Virus record (IMG/VR): IMGVR_UViG_3300027708_000012
Span: 124,001 to 188,000 of that record
Direction: 5' to 3' (one strand)
From: a virus
Length of the DNA stretch: 64,000 nucleotides
A program made the translations under genes and the position numbers. Below the pieces are notes generated by a model, which was given only the letters and a program-made list of their open reading frames with translations, made no database searches and was not told where the DNA came from. Shown here in pieces: positions 28,681 through 37,146 of this stretch. Each line of letters opens with the position of its first letter. Position 1 is the stretch's first letter.

Positions 28681-29377
28681 TATTCATCTCGTTAGTCAAT
28701 GATTGAAAAATATCTGAATTCATAAAATTTAAAGTTAATTCGTGATCTCTAGGAGTCCTGGGGTCTTCATTTAAATGCAAATCAAATCCAATACTTACAC
28801 GCAGAGTAGATTCCGTATGTTCATCGGTATAGTGCCTTATATATCCTGGAAATATTGAGATATCTCCTTTGGTGTTATCAACTGGAACAATTAAATCTTT
28901 ATCTATTGGGCACCTATAATATGTTTTAGTTTTATAATTATCTAAATGTATATTACCGCTAAGATATGTATAAGGATCGATGCCATGCGCATGTTCGTTA
29001 ATTCTAGAACCTTGCCGCATAACATTATACCAACATACAATATTAATATCCCTTATGTGCGAATGATGATAATGAATATAATTTAAATAAGAAATTTGAA
29101 TAAATTTATACAAGTCGTTTAATTCTGGTAATTCTTTTCCAAACTGAAGTAAATTGTATCTTCCGTATCTACTAGTAATACTATCTATACCAAGTCCAGT
29201 CCCACCATCGTCTCTGTTAGCAGGATATGTATTGATGATTCGTTGCTCGTTATTAATAAGCCACTGTCTAACAATGTCTGTTTTATCAGCATTCCAAATA
29301 TCAGTTCCAATAGTAAAATCCCATGTTGGTGCAAATTCTGTTACAGGATGCATACTTTTTACTTTTAAAAATTTCAT
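28673..29377 (-). CDS. 2OG-Fe(II) oxygenase-like protein
   Basis: A 234-residue protein resembling the putative 2OG-Fe(II) oxygenase family PF13759. It shows NEHAHG (H129, H131), a strand YLSGNIHL, then GDISIFPGYIRHYT (H182) and LRVSIGFDL (R193 for 2-oxoglutarate). It lies directly after QueE, with its ATG following the QueE-side boundary closely. A second protein of this type is two genes upstream (30216-30923). Substrate unknown. Confidence 0.65.
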   Translation of the reverse strand: MKFLKVKSMHPVTEFAPTWDFTIGTDIWNADKTDIVRQWLINNEQRIINTYPANRDDGGTGLGIDSITSRYGRYNLLQFGKELPELNDLYKFIQISYLNYIHYHHSHIRDINIVCWYNVMRQGSRINEHAHGIDPYTYLSGNIHLDNYKTKTYYRCPIDKDLIVPVDNTKGDISIFPGYIRHYTDEHTESTLRVSIGFDLHLNEDPRTPRDHELTLNFMNSDIFQSLTNEMNNV

Positions 29378-30229
29378 TTAAGTACCCCATTCATTTTTAA
29401 ATAATGGTACTTGTAATCTGTCACTATATCGCAATCCTGCTTTCATTGCAAGTTCTGCAACACGTCGATTATTTAAAGAATATACACTTTCAACACCGCC
29501 TACTGGCATGAAATAAACTGGTCCTTCAAATCCAGCCAATCTATAAATGTCTGTAACTTCTAATGCTTCGTATGCATCTTGTTCTGTAGCAATAACAAAT
29601 TTTAAATATGTATAACCAATTTCTTGATATTCGCAAACAATATCAGGGCGAATTGCTTCTTCTCGTTTTTCACCACTACAACTTAGTTTGGCACTAACAC
29701 TAAATGTAATTCCTTTATTAAAGGGATCTCTAATAGACCAATCTTGTAAGTATTCTTTAAATTCTGGAGTTATTTGTTGAGTACCATTTGTTTCAAATGT
29801 AATTTCTTTTAATGGTCTCATGTATTCGTGATCTAACAAGTCTGGGTAAGCACGTTGCCAACCTAGCAAAGGCTCACCGCCTGTAATAACAAGATGCTCG
29901 TCTAGCCATGTTTTGTAAGGAAGAATTTCCATAATACGATCTACTATGCCGTTACTTTCCATCATAGGGCTTAAATCTTTAAATCTTGGATCCCAACTTG
30001 CATAGCTATCACAACCTGTGCTAACTAAGGGTAATTCGTTGTATGTTTTAAATTCTGCAATACGTTCTGCAATCAAATCATTTTCAGTACTTAATTGGCC
30101 AGCTGGCATACCAAAGCCCGCACATTTAAAATTACACCCAAATGTACGTAAAAACACAGACGGGACACCCATAAAGCGTCCTTCACCTTGAATACTATAA
30201 AATAGTTCTGCTATTTTAATTTTGCTCAT
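29378..30229 (-). CDS. queE: 7-carboxy-7-deazaguanine synthase (QueE), radical SAM
   Basis: A 283-residue protein with the QueE N-terminus FYSIQGEGRFMGVPSVFLRT and ITGGEPLL (SAM binding). The cluster cysteines are spaced C32-x3-C36-x36-C73, the last followed by DSYASWDP like the CDT of other QueE. QueE converts 6-carboxytetrahydropterin to 7-carboxy-7-deazaguanine. It works with FolE and QueD encoded nearby and feeds the DpdA-like enzyme. It overlaps the upstream gene by 14 bases. Confidence 0.9.
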   Translation of the reverse strand: MSKIKIAELFYSIQGEGRFMGVPSVFLRTFGCNFKCAGFGMPAGQLSTENDLIAERIAEFKTYNELPLVSTGCDSYASWDPRFKDLSPMMESNGIVDRIMEILPYKTWLDEHLVITGGEPLLGWQRAYPDLLDHEYMRPLKEITFETNGTQQITPEFKEYLQDWSIRDPFNKGITFSVSAKLSCSGEKREEAIRPDIVCEYQEIGYTYLKFVIATEQDAYEALEVTDIYRLAGFEGPVYFMPVGGVESVYSLNNRRVAELAMKAGLRYSDRLQVPLFKNEWGT

Positions 30230-30923
30230 TTTTAAGTCCTTTTACTTTTTCTATCCAAATATTAATTACTATTGTAACTCTTAAATCTTCTGTATTTTTA
30301 TCACTAGGGTCAACTAAATGATTTATATATGACGGCATGATAATAAAATCATCTTCTTTACAGTCTAAAACTACTGATTCACTGTATTCAGTATTGTTCG
30401 GATCATCTAAATTAAATATATCAGAAACATGACTATATGTTTTATAGTATTGTACAAATGATGACGGATTCATTAATCTAGTACAAGTATGTCCTTCTTT
30501 CAAACTTAGATAGTGTACACATGAAAAACTATACCAATTATCCGTATCGTCTACAGTACCTAAATGATTATGCTGACGCATTTTTTGAACATGCTTATTA
30601 GCTGTTACATTTACTATTCTGTAATGATACTTAATAGGGCAAACAACTGACAAATTATCCATGAATGATTTAATAATCAAATCATATTGAGAATTTAATT
30701 GTGCAAGATCTAATTTTTTAAATTTAGGATTAGTTTCGTCGTTATAAGAATGATGCCAGTTATCTTTATTTTTAGAATCCCATTCATTTCTCAAAGGAGA
30801 AATCTCATAATTTTCTTGTATAATATTAAACAATTCTTGTTTATTATACAACCCAGGAGGGATCGTAGTCTTCCATATTGAAGGACTAAACAAATATAAT
30901 CGAGATAATTCGTTATTACTCAT
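30216..30923 (-). CDS. 2OG-Fe(II) oxygenase-like protein
   Basis: A 235-residue protein with QHNHLG (H118, H120), a VHYLSL strand, DDFIIMPSYINHLVDP (H202) and DLRVTIVINI (R215), the layout of the PF13759 oxygenase family and of the 28673-29377 protein. It is wedged between QueE and an unknown, overlapping both. It could hydroxylate a base, sugar or protein; unknown which. Confidence 0.6.
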   Translation of the reverse strand: MSNNELSRLYLFSPSIWKTTIPPGLYNKQELFNIIQENYEISPLRNEWDSKNKDNWHHSYNDETNPKFKKLDLAQLNSQYDLIIKSFMDNLSVVCPIKYHYRIVNVTANKHVQKMRQHNHLGTVDDTDNWYSFSCVHYLSLKEGHTCTRLMNPSSFVQYYKTYSHVSDIFNLDDPNNTEYSESVVLDCKEDDFIIMPSYINHLVDPSDKNTEDLRVTIVINIWIEKVKGLKNEQN

Positions 30924-31249
30924 CTTTTTCTAAAATCTTCTACATCTTGAATTGCTGATTTTAATGTTTCTGCATAATTAAGGGCGCCTTGTTTACGTAG
31001 AATTAGTGTCGTTTCTGTATCAATGTACCCTTTACTTAGTAATGACCAAATGTGATACCACCGTGTCTTAGACCAAAAATTACTTTTTACAGTAGCGTAT
31101 ATAGTTACACTAATCTCATTGGCATCTGCTTCTACCCACACATTATGATCATGCTGGGAATCAGTACACTCACAAACAACTCGATAGACTTTACTATCTC
31201 CCCATTCGTTTGTTTTTAGAATGCCTTCAGCTGGTGTTTGGTATTTCAT
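30920..31249 (-). CDS. Conserved phage protein of unknown function
   Basis: A 109-residue protein with VVCECTDSQHDHNVWVEAD and an aromatic middle (FWSKTRWYHIW), a pattern typical of T4-like phage unknowns. Four-base overlap with the downstream gene. Confidence 0.65.
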   Translation of the reverse strand: MKYQTPAEGILKTNEWGDSKVYRVVCECTDSQHDHNVWVEADANEISVTIYATVKSNFWSKTRWYHIWSLLSKGYIDTETTLILRKQGALNYAETLKSAIQDVEDFRKR

Positions 31250-31362
31250 TTAATTTCTTTAATTATATATTTTGATGCAGGGTAATTTTCTCGAAGCCAT
31301 TCCAACAGACCAGGTTCAACCGGAAAACGAACATTATCAAATTTGTTAGTAATATATTTCAT
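31246..31362 (-). CDS. Small conserved-position protein of unknown function
   Basis: A 38-residue reading frame (begins MKYITNKFDNVRFPVE, ends KYIIKEIK) that joins folE and the next gene with ATGA overlaps at both ends. That coupling and the otherwise empty gap support it. No motif. Confidence 0.5.
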   Translation of the reverse strand: MKYITNKFDNVRFPVEPGLLEWLRENYPASKYIIKEIK

Positions 31363-32096
31363 TTTGAAGCGTACTCTTGTTGCATCTTAATATTGTCAAA
31401 GAACTCTTTCTTAGTACCGTGGTCATCTTTAAATGCACCTTTCAATACTGTTGTCTGCGTCAAACTACTTTTAGCCATAATGCCGCGATTCTCACAACAA
31501 CCGTGTATAGCTTGTACATACACACCTATGTCTCTAGCTTCTGTTGCTTTTTGGATTTCACGGGCAATGTCATTGCAAAGCTCCTCTTGGAGTGTGCCTC
31601 GACGGGCACACCATTGTGCAATACGGGTGTACTTAGATAAACCAATAAGTTTTTGTGCCGCGATAATACCAATATAAGCAACACCGGTAACAGGCTGGTG
31701 ATGATGACTGCACATACTGCGCAACTCACTACGAACAACGAGCATACCTTCATAACGGTCTGCAGAATCATTTGGAAACGCTGTTGCGTCTGGTGCTTGT
31801 TCATACCTACCACTCATTACTTCATTAAAATACATTTTAGCCAATCTCTTGGCTGTGCCTTTTGAATTAGGATCGTTTTCGCGATCAATAAGCAAAGTAT
31901 CTAATACTTTTTCAAAAGCCTCTGTTGCTTCTTTGATTAAAATTGCTTTGTCTTCTTCGCTAACGTATTCGCTAATGTTGTCACCTGCCCAGAAGCGTTT
32001 ATTATCACGCTTCATCTTAAAGCGGATAACATCTGCAAGGTTACACTCTTCGTAGCCTTTATCGTCAATATTTTGATATGTTACGGATTCAGTCAT
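31359..32096 (-). CDS. folE: GTP cyclohydrolase I (FolE)
   Basis: A 245-residue protein with the zinc-site and catalytic pattern SMCSHHHQPVTG, then GLSKYTRI, and CCENRGIM near the C-terminus. It converts GTP to 7,8-dihydroneopterin triphosphate, the first step toward both folate and 7-deazaguanines. With QueD and QueE in the same region the second use is likely. It is first in its block behind a strong promoter, with AGGAG before the ATG. Confidence 0.95.
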   Translation of the reverse strand: MTESVTYQNIDDKGYEECNLADVIRFKMKRDNKRFWAGDNISEYVSEEDKAILIKEATEAFEKVLDTLLIDRENDPNSKGTAKRLAKMYFNEVMSGRYEQAPDATAFPNDSADRYEGMLVVRSELRSMCSHHHQPVTGVAYIGIIAAQKLIGLSKYTRIAQWCARRGTLQEELCNDIAREIQKATEARDIGVYVQAIHGCCENRGIMAKSSLTQTTVLKGAFKDDHGTKKEFFDNIKMQQEYASK

Positions 32097-32114
32097 TATT
32101 ACTCCTATGTTTGT

Positions 32115-32143
32115 ATTATATAGGTTTATTTAGGTTTTTGCAA
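32115..32143 (-). promoter_or_regulatory. Sigma70-like promoter of the folE operon
   Basis: TTGCAA at 32138-32143 and TATAAT at 32115-32120, spacer 17 bases. The -10 surroundings (CCTATATAATA) are nearly identical to the promoter at 43186-43214. Confidence 0.65.
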
Positions 32144-32148
32144 ATATT

Positions 32149-32355
32149 TTATGCTCGAATGTGTTCACTCAATAGTATTTGACACAGATTATAATCTTTT
32201 TGATTTTTAAATGTAAATGTCATATAATCCTCATAAGGCTTATAAACAAAGCGATGTCCAGGTAATCCAAAAACTTCTAAGACAGAAGCGCAACATTCAT
32301 TCCACCAAACCACACTTTGATTATCCCACAAAATTTTAATGGTTAGATCTTGCAT
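32149..32355 (-). CDS. Small protein of unknown function
   Basis: A 68-residue protein with two Trp-Trp/Cys-Cys clusters (VVWWNECCASVLEVFGLPG). Overlaps the upstream gene by 20 bases; it ends its operon just before the folE promoter. No function. Confidence 0.55.
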   Translation of the reverse strand: MQDLTIKILWDNQSVVWWNECCASVLEVFGLPGHRFVYKPYEDYMTFTFKNQKDYNLCQILLSEHIRA

Positions 32356-32506
32356 GTTCGGCGTTCTTTAGTTCGTCTTCAAGATATTCTTTATAACTAG
32401 TAAGTGTTGATATAGCTTGTATGCCTCCAGAACCTTCGGCTAGTTCTAACAAGTTTTTCTCAACTGCGGCAATTTTATCTTTGATTTCTTGAATAGTTAA
32501 AGTCAT
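32336..32506 (-). CDS. Small coiled-coil protein of unknown function
   Basis: A 56-residue protein from the ATG at 32506, chosen because it forms an ATGA overlap with the phosphoribosyltransferase stop. It is one long charged helix broken by a Gly pair (EGSGGIQ). Function unknown. Confidence 0.55.
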   Translation of the reverse strand: MTLTIQEIKDKIAAVEKNLLELAEGSGGIQAISTLTSYKEYLEDELKNAEHARSNH

Positions 32507-32994
32507 AACCAAAATTCCTCCCAGGGATAAACTAACCAACAATCTTCTTCTGATTTGTTTACAGTCCAAACATAATAGTCTGGATCTTTGAATTGACTGC
32601 TAAAATTGTGTGTCAATACAGCAAAGCGAACAGAATCTCCCCAGATAGCTTTCCATTTAGGATCGTCTGGAAAGCAACCGCTAGGCCAATCATTCTTAAT
32701 CCAATTAACAGTTGATCCTTGATCGTTAATATCATCGACTATCAAAATCTTTTTACCATTAAATGCATCTTCTGCCATGCCGAGGTTGCTAACTGTATCA
32801 CCGCCATCACGTAGACTAATATCTAGGCTGTTCATCTTGATACCCGTGTATTGACTAAGCAGATTAGCGGGAACAAGCCCGCCACGCCCGATGCCTACAA
32901 TGTAGTCAGGCCGCCAATAATGATTTTGCATTTGTCTAGCAATATCTAAGCAAGCACCTTCTACTTGTTGCCAAGTATAATGAATCTTTTTCAT
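32503..32994 (-). CDS. Phosphoribosyltransferase (purine-type)
   Basis: A 163-residue protein with the PRPP-binding motif KILIVDDINDQGST at 82-95 and the upstream VGIGRGGLVPA segment, the layout of xanthine/hypoxanthine phosphoribosyltransferases. It would salvage a purine base to its nucleotide. Its presence in an operon with 7-deazaguanine genes raises the thought of base exchange, but salvage is the simple reading. Confidence 0.85.
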   Translation of the reverse strand: MKKIHYTWQQVEGACLDIARQMQNHYWRPDYIVGIGRGGLVPANLLSQYTGIKMNSLDISLRDGGDTVSNLGMAEDAFNGKKILIVDDINDQGSTVNWIKNDWPSGCFPDDPKWKAIWGDSVRFAVLTHNFSSQFKDPDYYVWTVNKSEEDCWLVYPWEEFWL

Positions 32995-33227
32995 AAAGTT
33001 AATGCGTATGCTAATGTGTTTAATTCACTCTTAGTCATAAAGAAGTTATACGTTTGACTATCTATAACTTTGCCGTCTTTCAAATTTTCTTGAATAAGGT
33101 CAAGGCTGTACAACCCTTTAGGACTTAGTACTTCGTGTTTTTCCATGCGTACACGGAAACCTTCCGATTGCTTAATTGTCATTTCTTTTGCAGTGACTGC
33201 AACCGATTCATGTAGTTCTTTCATCAT
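32991..33227 (-). CDS. Small protein of unknown function
   Basis: A 78-residue protein with a helical N-terminus and a beta-like middle (GFRVRMEKHEVLSPKGLYSL). Four-base overlaps with both neighbours. Function unknown. Confidence 0.6.
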   Translation of the reverse strand: MMKELHESVAVTAKEMTIKQSEGFRVRMEKHEVLSPKGLYSLDLIQENLKDGKVIDSQTYNFFMTKSELNTLAYALTL

Positions 33228-33658
33228 TCTTCTCCTTTAATTGCTTCAAATGTTCTATACTTACCCAATGCATTTATGTATTCATCATACAGTTTTTTTA
33301 GCTTTGGGTGCTTCTTTTCTAGTTTAACATCTCTTTCGGGAATTTGCAAGACTTTTTCGATTATACTTAGCCTTTCTTCCAAGTCCTGTCCATTTAATAC
33401 TAGTCGACCTTTGACTTCTAATTCCGGAGGATTAGTTTGTTTAACAGTTATTGCAGGATTGACATTGATAGTGCTAGTACCAGTGGTCCAAGCAGTTCCA
33501 TTTGATCCGGTGCTTGTTAAAAATGCACCAGCTGATCCTGTACTATTGGTAGCGTAAACTTGTCCGCTACCACCGCCACCACCTGCCCCACCGCCACCAA
33601 TATATACAGTACTACCAACTAATCCATTATTGACGACGTTCTTCGAGATATGACTCAT
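33224..33658 (-). CDS. Gly-rich phage protein of unknown function
   Basis: A 144-residue protein: residues 20-35 form a Gly run (IGGGGAGGGGGSG), followed by a Ser/Thr-rich segment and a helical C-terminus containing LEVKGRLVLNGQDLEERL, often seen in T4-like phage structural-type proteins. It may be a virion or assembly component; placement in an early-type block argues against a simple structural role. Confidence 0.55.
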   Translation of the reverse strand: MSHISKNVVNNGLVGSTVYIGGGGAGGGGGSGQVYATNSTGSAGAFLTSTGSNGTAWTTGTSTINVNPAITVKQTNPPELEVKGRLVLNGQDLEERLSIIEKVLQIPERDVKLEKKHPKLKKLYDEYINALGKYRTFEAIKGEE

Positions 33659-34100
33659 TATGTATCCATTTATTTTTTACAAGAAATCCCCACTCACGTT
33701 TTTGAGGACCAGGCATAAACAGCGTCCAGGGTGTTACATTTGGATCTAGCTCAATGCGATGGTAACTACCAGCACTACAAGTGCGAAAATGACCAGGCCT
33801 CCGCCAATGTTTGATTTCACCTATCATTTCTCCTTTGGAATTAAATTCTGGAACATACTCATAATAGCCGCCTGCTAGTATCAGAGTGGCATATGGCCAT
33901 GGATGGTCATGAACATCGCCGGGATCTCCTTTATGAAACTTATGTAAGAATACATTAAAGGGAAAATGTTTACGGTCTTTTAAAAAGATATAGTAGCGAG
34001 TTAACAATGGCTCGTTACTTTGACGATCCATAATAATGCGTTTGCGGTCACGCTGTTCTAGCCAATTAAGGACGCGGTCTCTTATCTTCGGGAGTATCAT
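33627..34100 (-). CDS. Cupin-like protein
   Basis: A 157-residue protein with VHDHPWPYATLILAGGYYE (His pair of cupin motif 1) and AGSYHRIEL (motif 2), suggesting a small metal-binding beta-barrel. Substrate unknown. It overlaps the neighbouring genes by 32 and 35 bases. Confidence 0.6.
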   Translation of the reverse strand: MILPKIRDRVLNWLEQRDRKRIIMDRQSNEPLLTRYYIFLKDRKHFPFNVFLHKFHKGDPGDVHDHPWPYATLILAGGYYEYVPEFNSKGEMIGEIKHWRRPGHFRTCSAGSYHRIELDPNVTPWTLFMPGPQKREWGFLVKNKWIHNESYLEERRQ

Positions 34101-34485
34101 AATGGTCTTTCACAAGTTTATAAACAGTTTTAAATTTTTCAAGTGCTATCTTTAGTCCAGGATATTCCTCGCACATTTTTTGTACACGATTAAAATCTGG
34201 AAAAGTATCAACCCACTCTTCTGGCAAATTAATTTTAAAGCTACTAGTGTCAATACTGATATTATTGAGTGTACTAATTTGTGCAGTAGTTAGTGTTGGA
34301 ATAGTAGACGATATACTAATAGAACCCACGTAGTTGCTAGAGTACGTATACGATGGATAGCTAGTACTAATACTATTTGTATCTATAGTGGTGATTGAAT
34401 TTAAATCAATAGTATCTAAACTACTGATTGTTATAGTATCACTTGATGTTGTTGAGTAACTCGTTGGCTGAGAAGTAGTTGTCAC
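34066..34485 (-). CDS. Ser/Thr-rich phage protein of unknown function
   Basis: A 139-residue protein. The first ~85 residues are almost only Ser, Thr, Ile and Asp. The C-terminal part (FNRVQKMCEEYPGLKIALEK) is a helical domain that recurs in T4-like phages. The GTG start at 34485 is supported by GGAG seven bases upstream, inside the glycosyltransferase gene (47-base overlap). Confidence 0.55.
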   Translation of the reverse strand: MTTTSQPTSYSTTSSDTITISSLDTIDLNSITTIDTNSISTSYPSYTYSSNYVGSISISSTIPTLTTAQISTLNNISIDTSSFKINLPEEWVDTFPDFNRVQKMCEEYPGLKIALEKFKTVYKLVKDHYDTPEDKRPRP

Positions 34486-35533
34486 GTAAAGACTCCGTTT
34501 GTTTATGTAGCATTGGCAGTCTAGTTTTATAGTTTTCCATATGATCTATAATTGTTTTACAAACAAAAGGTCTATATGTAGAATATGATTCAAAACTTTC
34601 TGTCCACTCGCTAGGATATTTAAATGTATCAAATGCCATTTCGCTGTAACTAAGTCTATCTGGAACCATAGGGATAGAATCTACAATAGCACCTTCATAC
34701 CAACTAATTCCAAGTGTTTCTTGCAAGTTAGCACTAAACACCATTTTGGATTCGCCTAACAAGTTATGATATTCATTCTTGGTTAGTTGTTGATCCTGAC
34801 ATACTACAAATTCATATTGTGGCAAGTGTGTAGCCAAGTCACGGAATATGTCAACTTGTTTCTCTGGTGCAATGCGATGCGGGAACAAGATAAGATCACG
34901 TTTAGGCATGTTCTTATATGGTAGCAAAGTATCTTCCATATATTCCATAGGCCAACCTGTACGAACCATTTTGCCGTCATCATAGCGTTCAGCAAAATCT
35001 TCTTCGTACCATGGATTTTCGCTAGGATATCCATCTTCTAATAATTCGTCGATGAACAACTTGACATGAAACTCTGTGGCAAAGTAGTTATGATCAAATG
35101 CATGATAGAAACTTTTCTCTGCATGCCTAACCCACTTCTTTTTGCCAACAAGACGTCCTAAGAAATCTTGTGGATCATAACTACCGGCATGCCATAAGCC
35201 ATGTGTAACTACTGGAATATTCAGTAGTTCACTCATGTATTTTAAGTTTACAATGCCAGGATGCCAAGCGTCAGTAAACAAAAAATGATCGCCAGGCTTA
35301 ACTGCTCCGGAGCAAAATAAACGACCCATCTGTTCAACTTGGCTAGCCTTGTATATATTAGTGCCGCCAAAATTGAGAAATGCTCCAGGAGTGGTAGCAC
35401 TAGGAATGTCCGTAGGACCTGATATAATGTTGACATTGTGTCCAGCCTTTTGTAGGAGTTCGGGTACATGGGTCTTCCATTGACCCGTGTACCTTGTCTC
35501 AACTGATTCTAAGTCAATTAAGAATATATTCAT
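34439..35533 (-). CDS. GT-B-type glycosyltransferase
   Basis: A 364-residue protein with an N-terminal Rossmann-like half and a C-terminal nucleotide-sugar half: LFPHRIAPEKQVDIFRDLA, followed by FSANLQETLGISWYEG, which matches the E-x7-E-type region of GT-B enzymes. The acceptor is unknown; the position among 7-deazaguanine genes allows DNA-sugar modification as one idea. Confidence 0.7.
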   Translation of the reverse strand: MNIFLIDLESVETRYTGQWKTHVPELLQKAGHNVNIISGPTDIPSATTPGAFLNFGGTNIYKASQVEQMGRLFCSGAVKPGDHFLFTDAWHPGIVNLKYMSELLNIPVVTHGLWHAGSYDPQDFLGRLVGKKKWVRHAEKSFYHAFDHNYFATEFHVKLFIDELLEDGYPSENPWYEEDFAERYDDGKMVRTGWPMEYMEDTLLPYKNMPKRDLILFPHRIAPEKQVDIFRDLATHLPQYEFVVCQDQQLTKNEYHNLLGESKMVFSANLQETLGISWYEGAIVDSIPMVPDRLSYSEMAFDTFKYPSEWTESFESYSTYRPFVCKTIIDHMENYKTRLPMLHKQTESLRDNYFSANELLNNIK

Positions 35534-35781
35534 TCTACTCGTTCGTATTTAGGATTTTTACCCATGTAAGGTTTACGCTCGCCAGTCCATGCTTTCTTTG
35601 GACGACGTGACTTATCAAAGTTACGCCATTGCCAGCTTTCCCTGTTATACAAATGACTTTCGTCAAATGGTGCACCTTCAATGCGACACCAGTCTAGAAA
35701 TAGCTCTAGGTCTTCAAAGATTTTAACAATATCTGGACGACTCTCGAAGTATGAAAAGTCTTTGTAATTTTTAGTAGCCAT
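35530..35781 (-). CDS. Small conserved phage protein of unknown function
   Basis: An 83-residue protein with LYNRESWQWRNFDKSRRPKKAW, rich in Trp and basic residues, suggesting nucleic-acid binding. It sits between queD and a glycosyltransferase with a four-base overlap. Function unknown. Confidence 0.6.
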   Translation of the reverse strand: MATKNYKDFSYFESRPDIVKIFEDLELFLDWCRIEGAPFDESHLYNRESWQWRNFDKSRRPKKAWTGERKPYMGKNPKYERVE

Positions 35782-35795
35782 AGTAGCCTCTTATT

Positions 35796-36185
35796 TTAAT
35801 ATTTAATAAATGAACCATTTTCTCCGTCTTCGGAGACCTCGATCCAAACCTCACGATCTGGATACTTTTGTGAAATGACTTCATATAAATCGTTTGAAAT
35901 CATTTCACAACTCTTGTAGTCTAATGCTAGTATACTATCTTTGTACAAGTTTAGCAACCATCGTTTAAACTGAATAAACTCAATATCACGGTCATCGTGA
36001 ACTACACTGATCCATACTTTGAAATGGAAAATGTGACGATGCGGATAGCCTAGAAAACTTACATCATATTCGTCGCCTGTTGCCAGGTTAGGATCTGTAA
36101 GTGCAGCCGGATATTTGTGCATACCTTCTTTGTTAAAGGTAACCCAAATCATTTTGTTAGGTCTAACATCTTGTTTAATTTTCAT
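35796..36185 (-). CDS. queD: 6-carboxytetrahydropterin synthase-like protein (QueD)
   Basis: A 129-residue divergent member of the 6-pyruvoyltetrahydropterin synthase fold. Likely zinc ligands are H23, H49 and H51 (PHRH equals the HGH of the family). LDYKSCEMISNDLY and the C-terminal VWIEVSEDGENG match the active-site helix and terminal Glu. It would turn dihydroneopterin triphosphate into 6-carboxytetrahydropterin for QueE. The spacing from classical QueD is unusual, so I am less sure than for FolE and QueE. Confidence 0.7.
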   Translation of the reverse strand: MKIKQDVRPNKMIWVTFNKEGMHKYPAALTDPNLATGDEYDVSFLGYPHRHIFHFKVWISVVHDDRDIEFIQFKRWLLNLYKDSILALDYKSCEMISNDLYEVISQKYPDREVWIEVSEDGENGSFIKY

Positions 36186-36610
36186 ACTTTTTCCTCAAAC
36201 ATTTCAGGATTTAATTTTACTTCATTTACATATCTAGTCAAGTGATGTCCGTTTTGTTTTGTTACTGACACATGACAATTTCTGCACAGACATTCTAAAT
36301 TTTTAGGGTCATTATTATGACGGTCTCCATCAATATGATTAACATCTAGTTGTTCTGGATAAAGAATTGTTGCTGTACAAGCAAAACCGTGATGAGCGTC
36401 GATGTTGGAACATTTTTGTTTCATTTTCCAATTGTCTACTTCATGTTTTCTAGTAGAACGATGTGGAGTACAAAACATTTTCCATTTAGCTGTTAATGAT
36501 CCGTTTAACTTCTTACCTGCATTGTGATAGCTGGCTCTGTTAGTGCAACCGGGTAAGGCGCACACAGGACTGTAGTTGTTAATTACAGATCGGTTGATTC
36601 TTGTAGTCAT
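36182..36610 (-). CDS. HNH endonuclease
   Basis: A 142-residue protein from the ATG at 36610, which overlaps the upstream stop (ATGA). LDVNHIDGDRHNNDPKNLE and CLCRNCH hold the HNH metal site (H92, N99/N100, H113) with Cys pairs that bind zinc (CALPGC near 17-22). This may be a free-standing homing-type nuclease or a phage endonuclease. It splits the cluster of queD and the dehydrogenases, so insertion is possible, though the coupling suggests an old resident. Confidence 0.8.
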   Translation of the reverse strand: MTTRINRSVINNYSPVCALPGCTNRASYHNAGKKLNGSLTAKWKMFCTPHRSTRKHEVDNWKMKQKCSNIDAHHGFACTATILYPEQLDVNHIDGDRHNNDPKNLECLCRNCHVSVTKQNGHHLTRYVNEVKLNPEMFEEKV

Positions 36611-37146
36611 GTTGGTGTATCTTGTGTGTACTGATCCCAATGAGTATACTTGTCTTTACTCATTAGGCTCTGCAAGTGATGAGTCCACACACCTGGATTG
36701 GTAGCACCCCAAGTTCGGTCGTCCAGTTTAAGTGTGGCATTGTAGTTGAGTTGATTAATGTAAGGTAACTTAACACTAATCATGGGAACAAAGCGGGGAT
36801 ACTCGTTATAGGCAGACTCTAATACGCCTTCGATGTGTTCAACACCAAAGTCTAGTGACACCCAATAGCCTGCTTTTAGACAGCCTATAATAACTTCATC
36901 CCACGCTTTATATTCTTCTTGCGAAATACTTTTAGGATTAAAACTTTGACTAGTGCCAAAGTAAATGTGTTTAATACGTTTAGACTCATCCCAGTATGCC
37001 TGGGTATCATCAGCCTTACGCAGTATTTCTTCTAGTGGAGGAGTACCTACCACAAACAGTGTAAACATACCATAACAAATAGTATGTTCGACTTCGTAAC
37101 CTGTAAAGTAAACGACACCTTGTCGTTCTTCAGTGTTTAGTCCCAT
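36607..37146 (-). CDS. Conserved phage protein linked to 7-deazaguanine genes, unknown function
   Basis: A 179-residue protein with TICYGMFTLFVVGTPPLEEIL, IKHIYFGTSQSFNP, AGYWVSLDFGVEHIEG and NATLKLDDRTWGATNPGVWTH. I recall this pattern in T4-like marine phages as an unknown family. It lies between queD and dpdA genes and overlaps both neighbours. No catalytic motif could be named. Confidence 0.65.
   Translation of the reverse strand: MGLNTEERQGVVYFTGYEVEHTICYGMFTLFVVGTPPLEEILRKADDTQAYWDESKRIKHIYFGTSQSFNPKSISQEEYKAWDEVIIGCLKAGYWVSLDFGVEHIEGVLESAYNEYPRFVPMISVKLPYINQLNYNATLKLDDRTWGATNPGVWTHHLQSLMSKDKYTHWDQYTQDTPT

Noticed and set aside
29378-30229. QueE seeming to lack the third cluster Cys (CNFKCAGF)
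   Set aside because: C73 followed by DSYASWD supplies it after an insertion, so the gene is not broken.
36182-36610. HNH gene as an intron or homing insertion
   Set aside because: It is coupled by overlaps to both neighbours and no split gene is seen around it.
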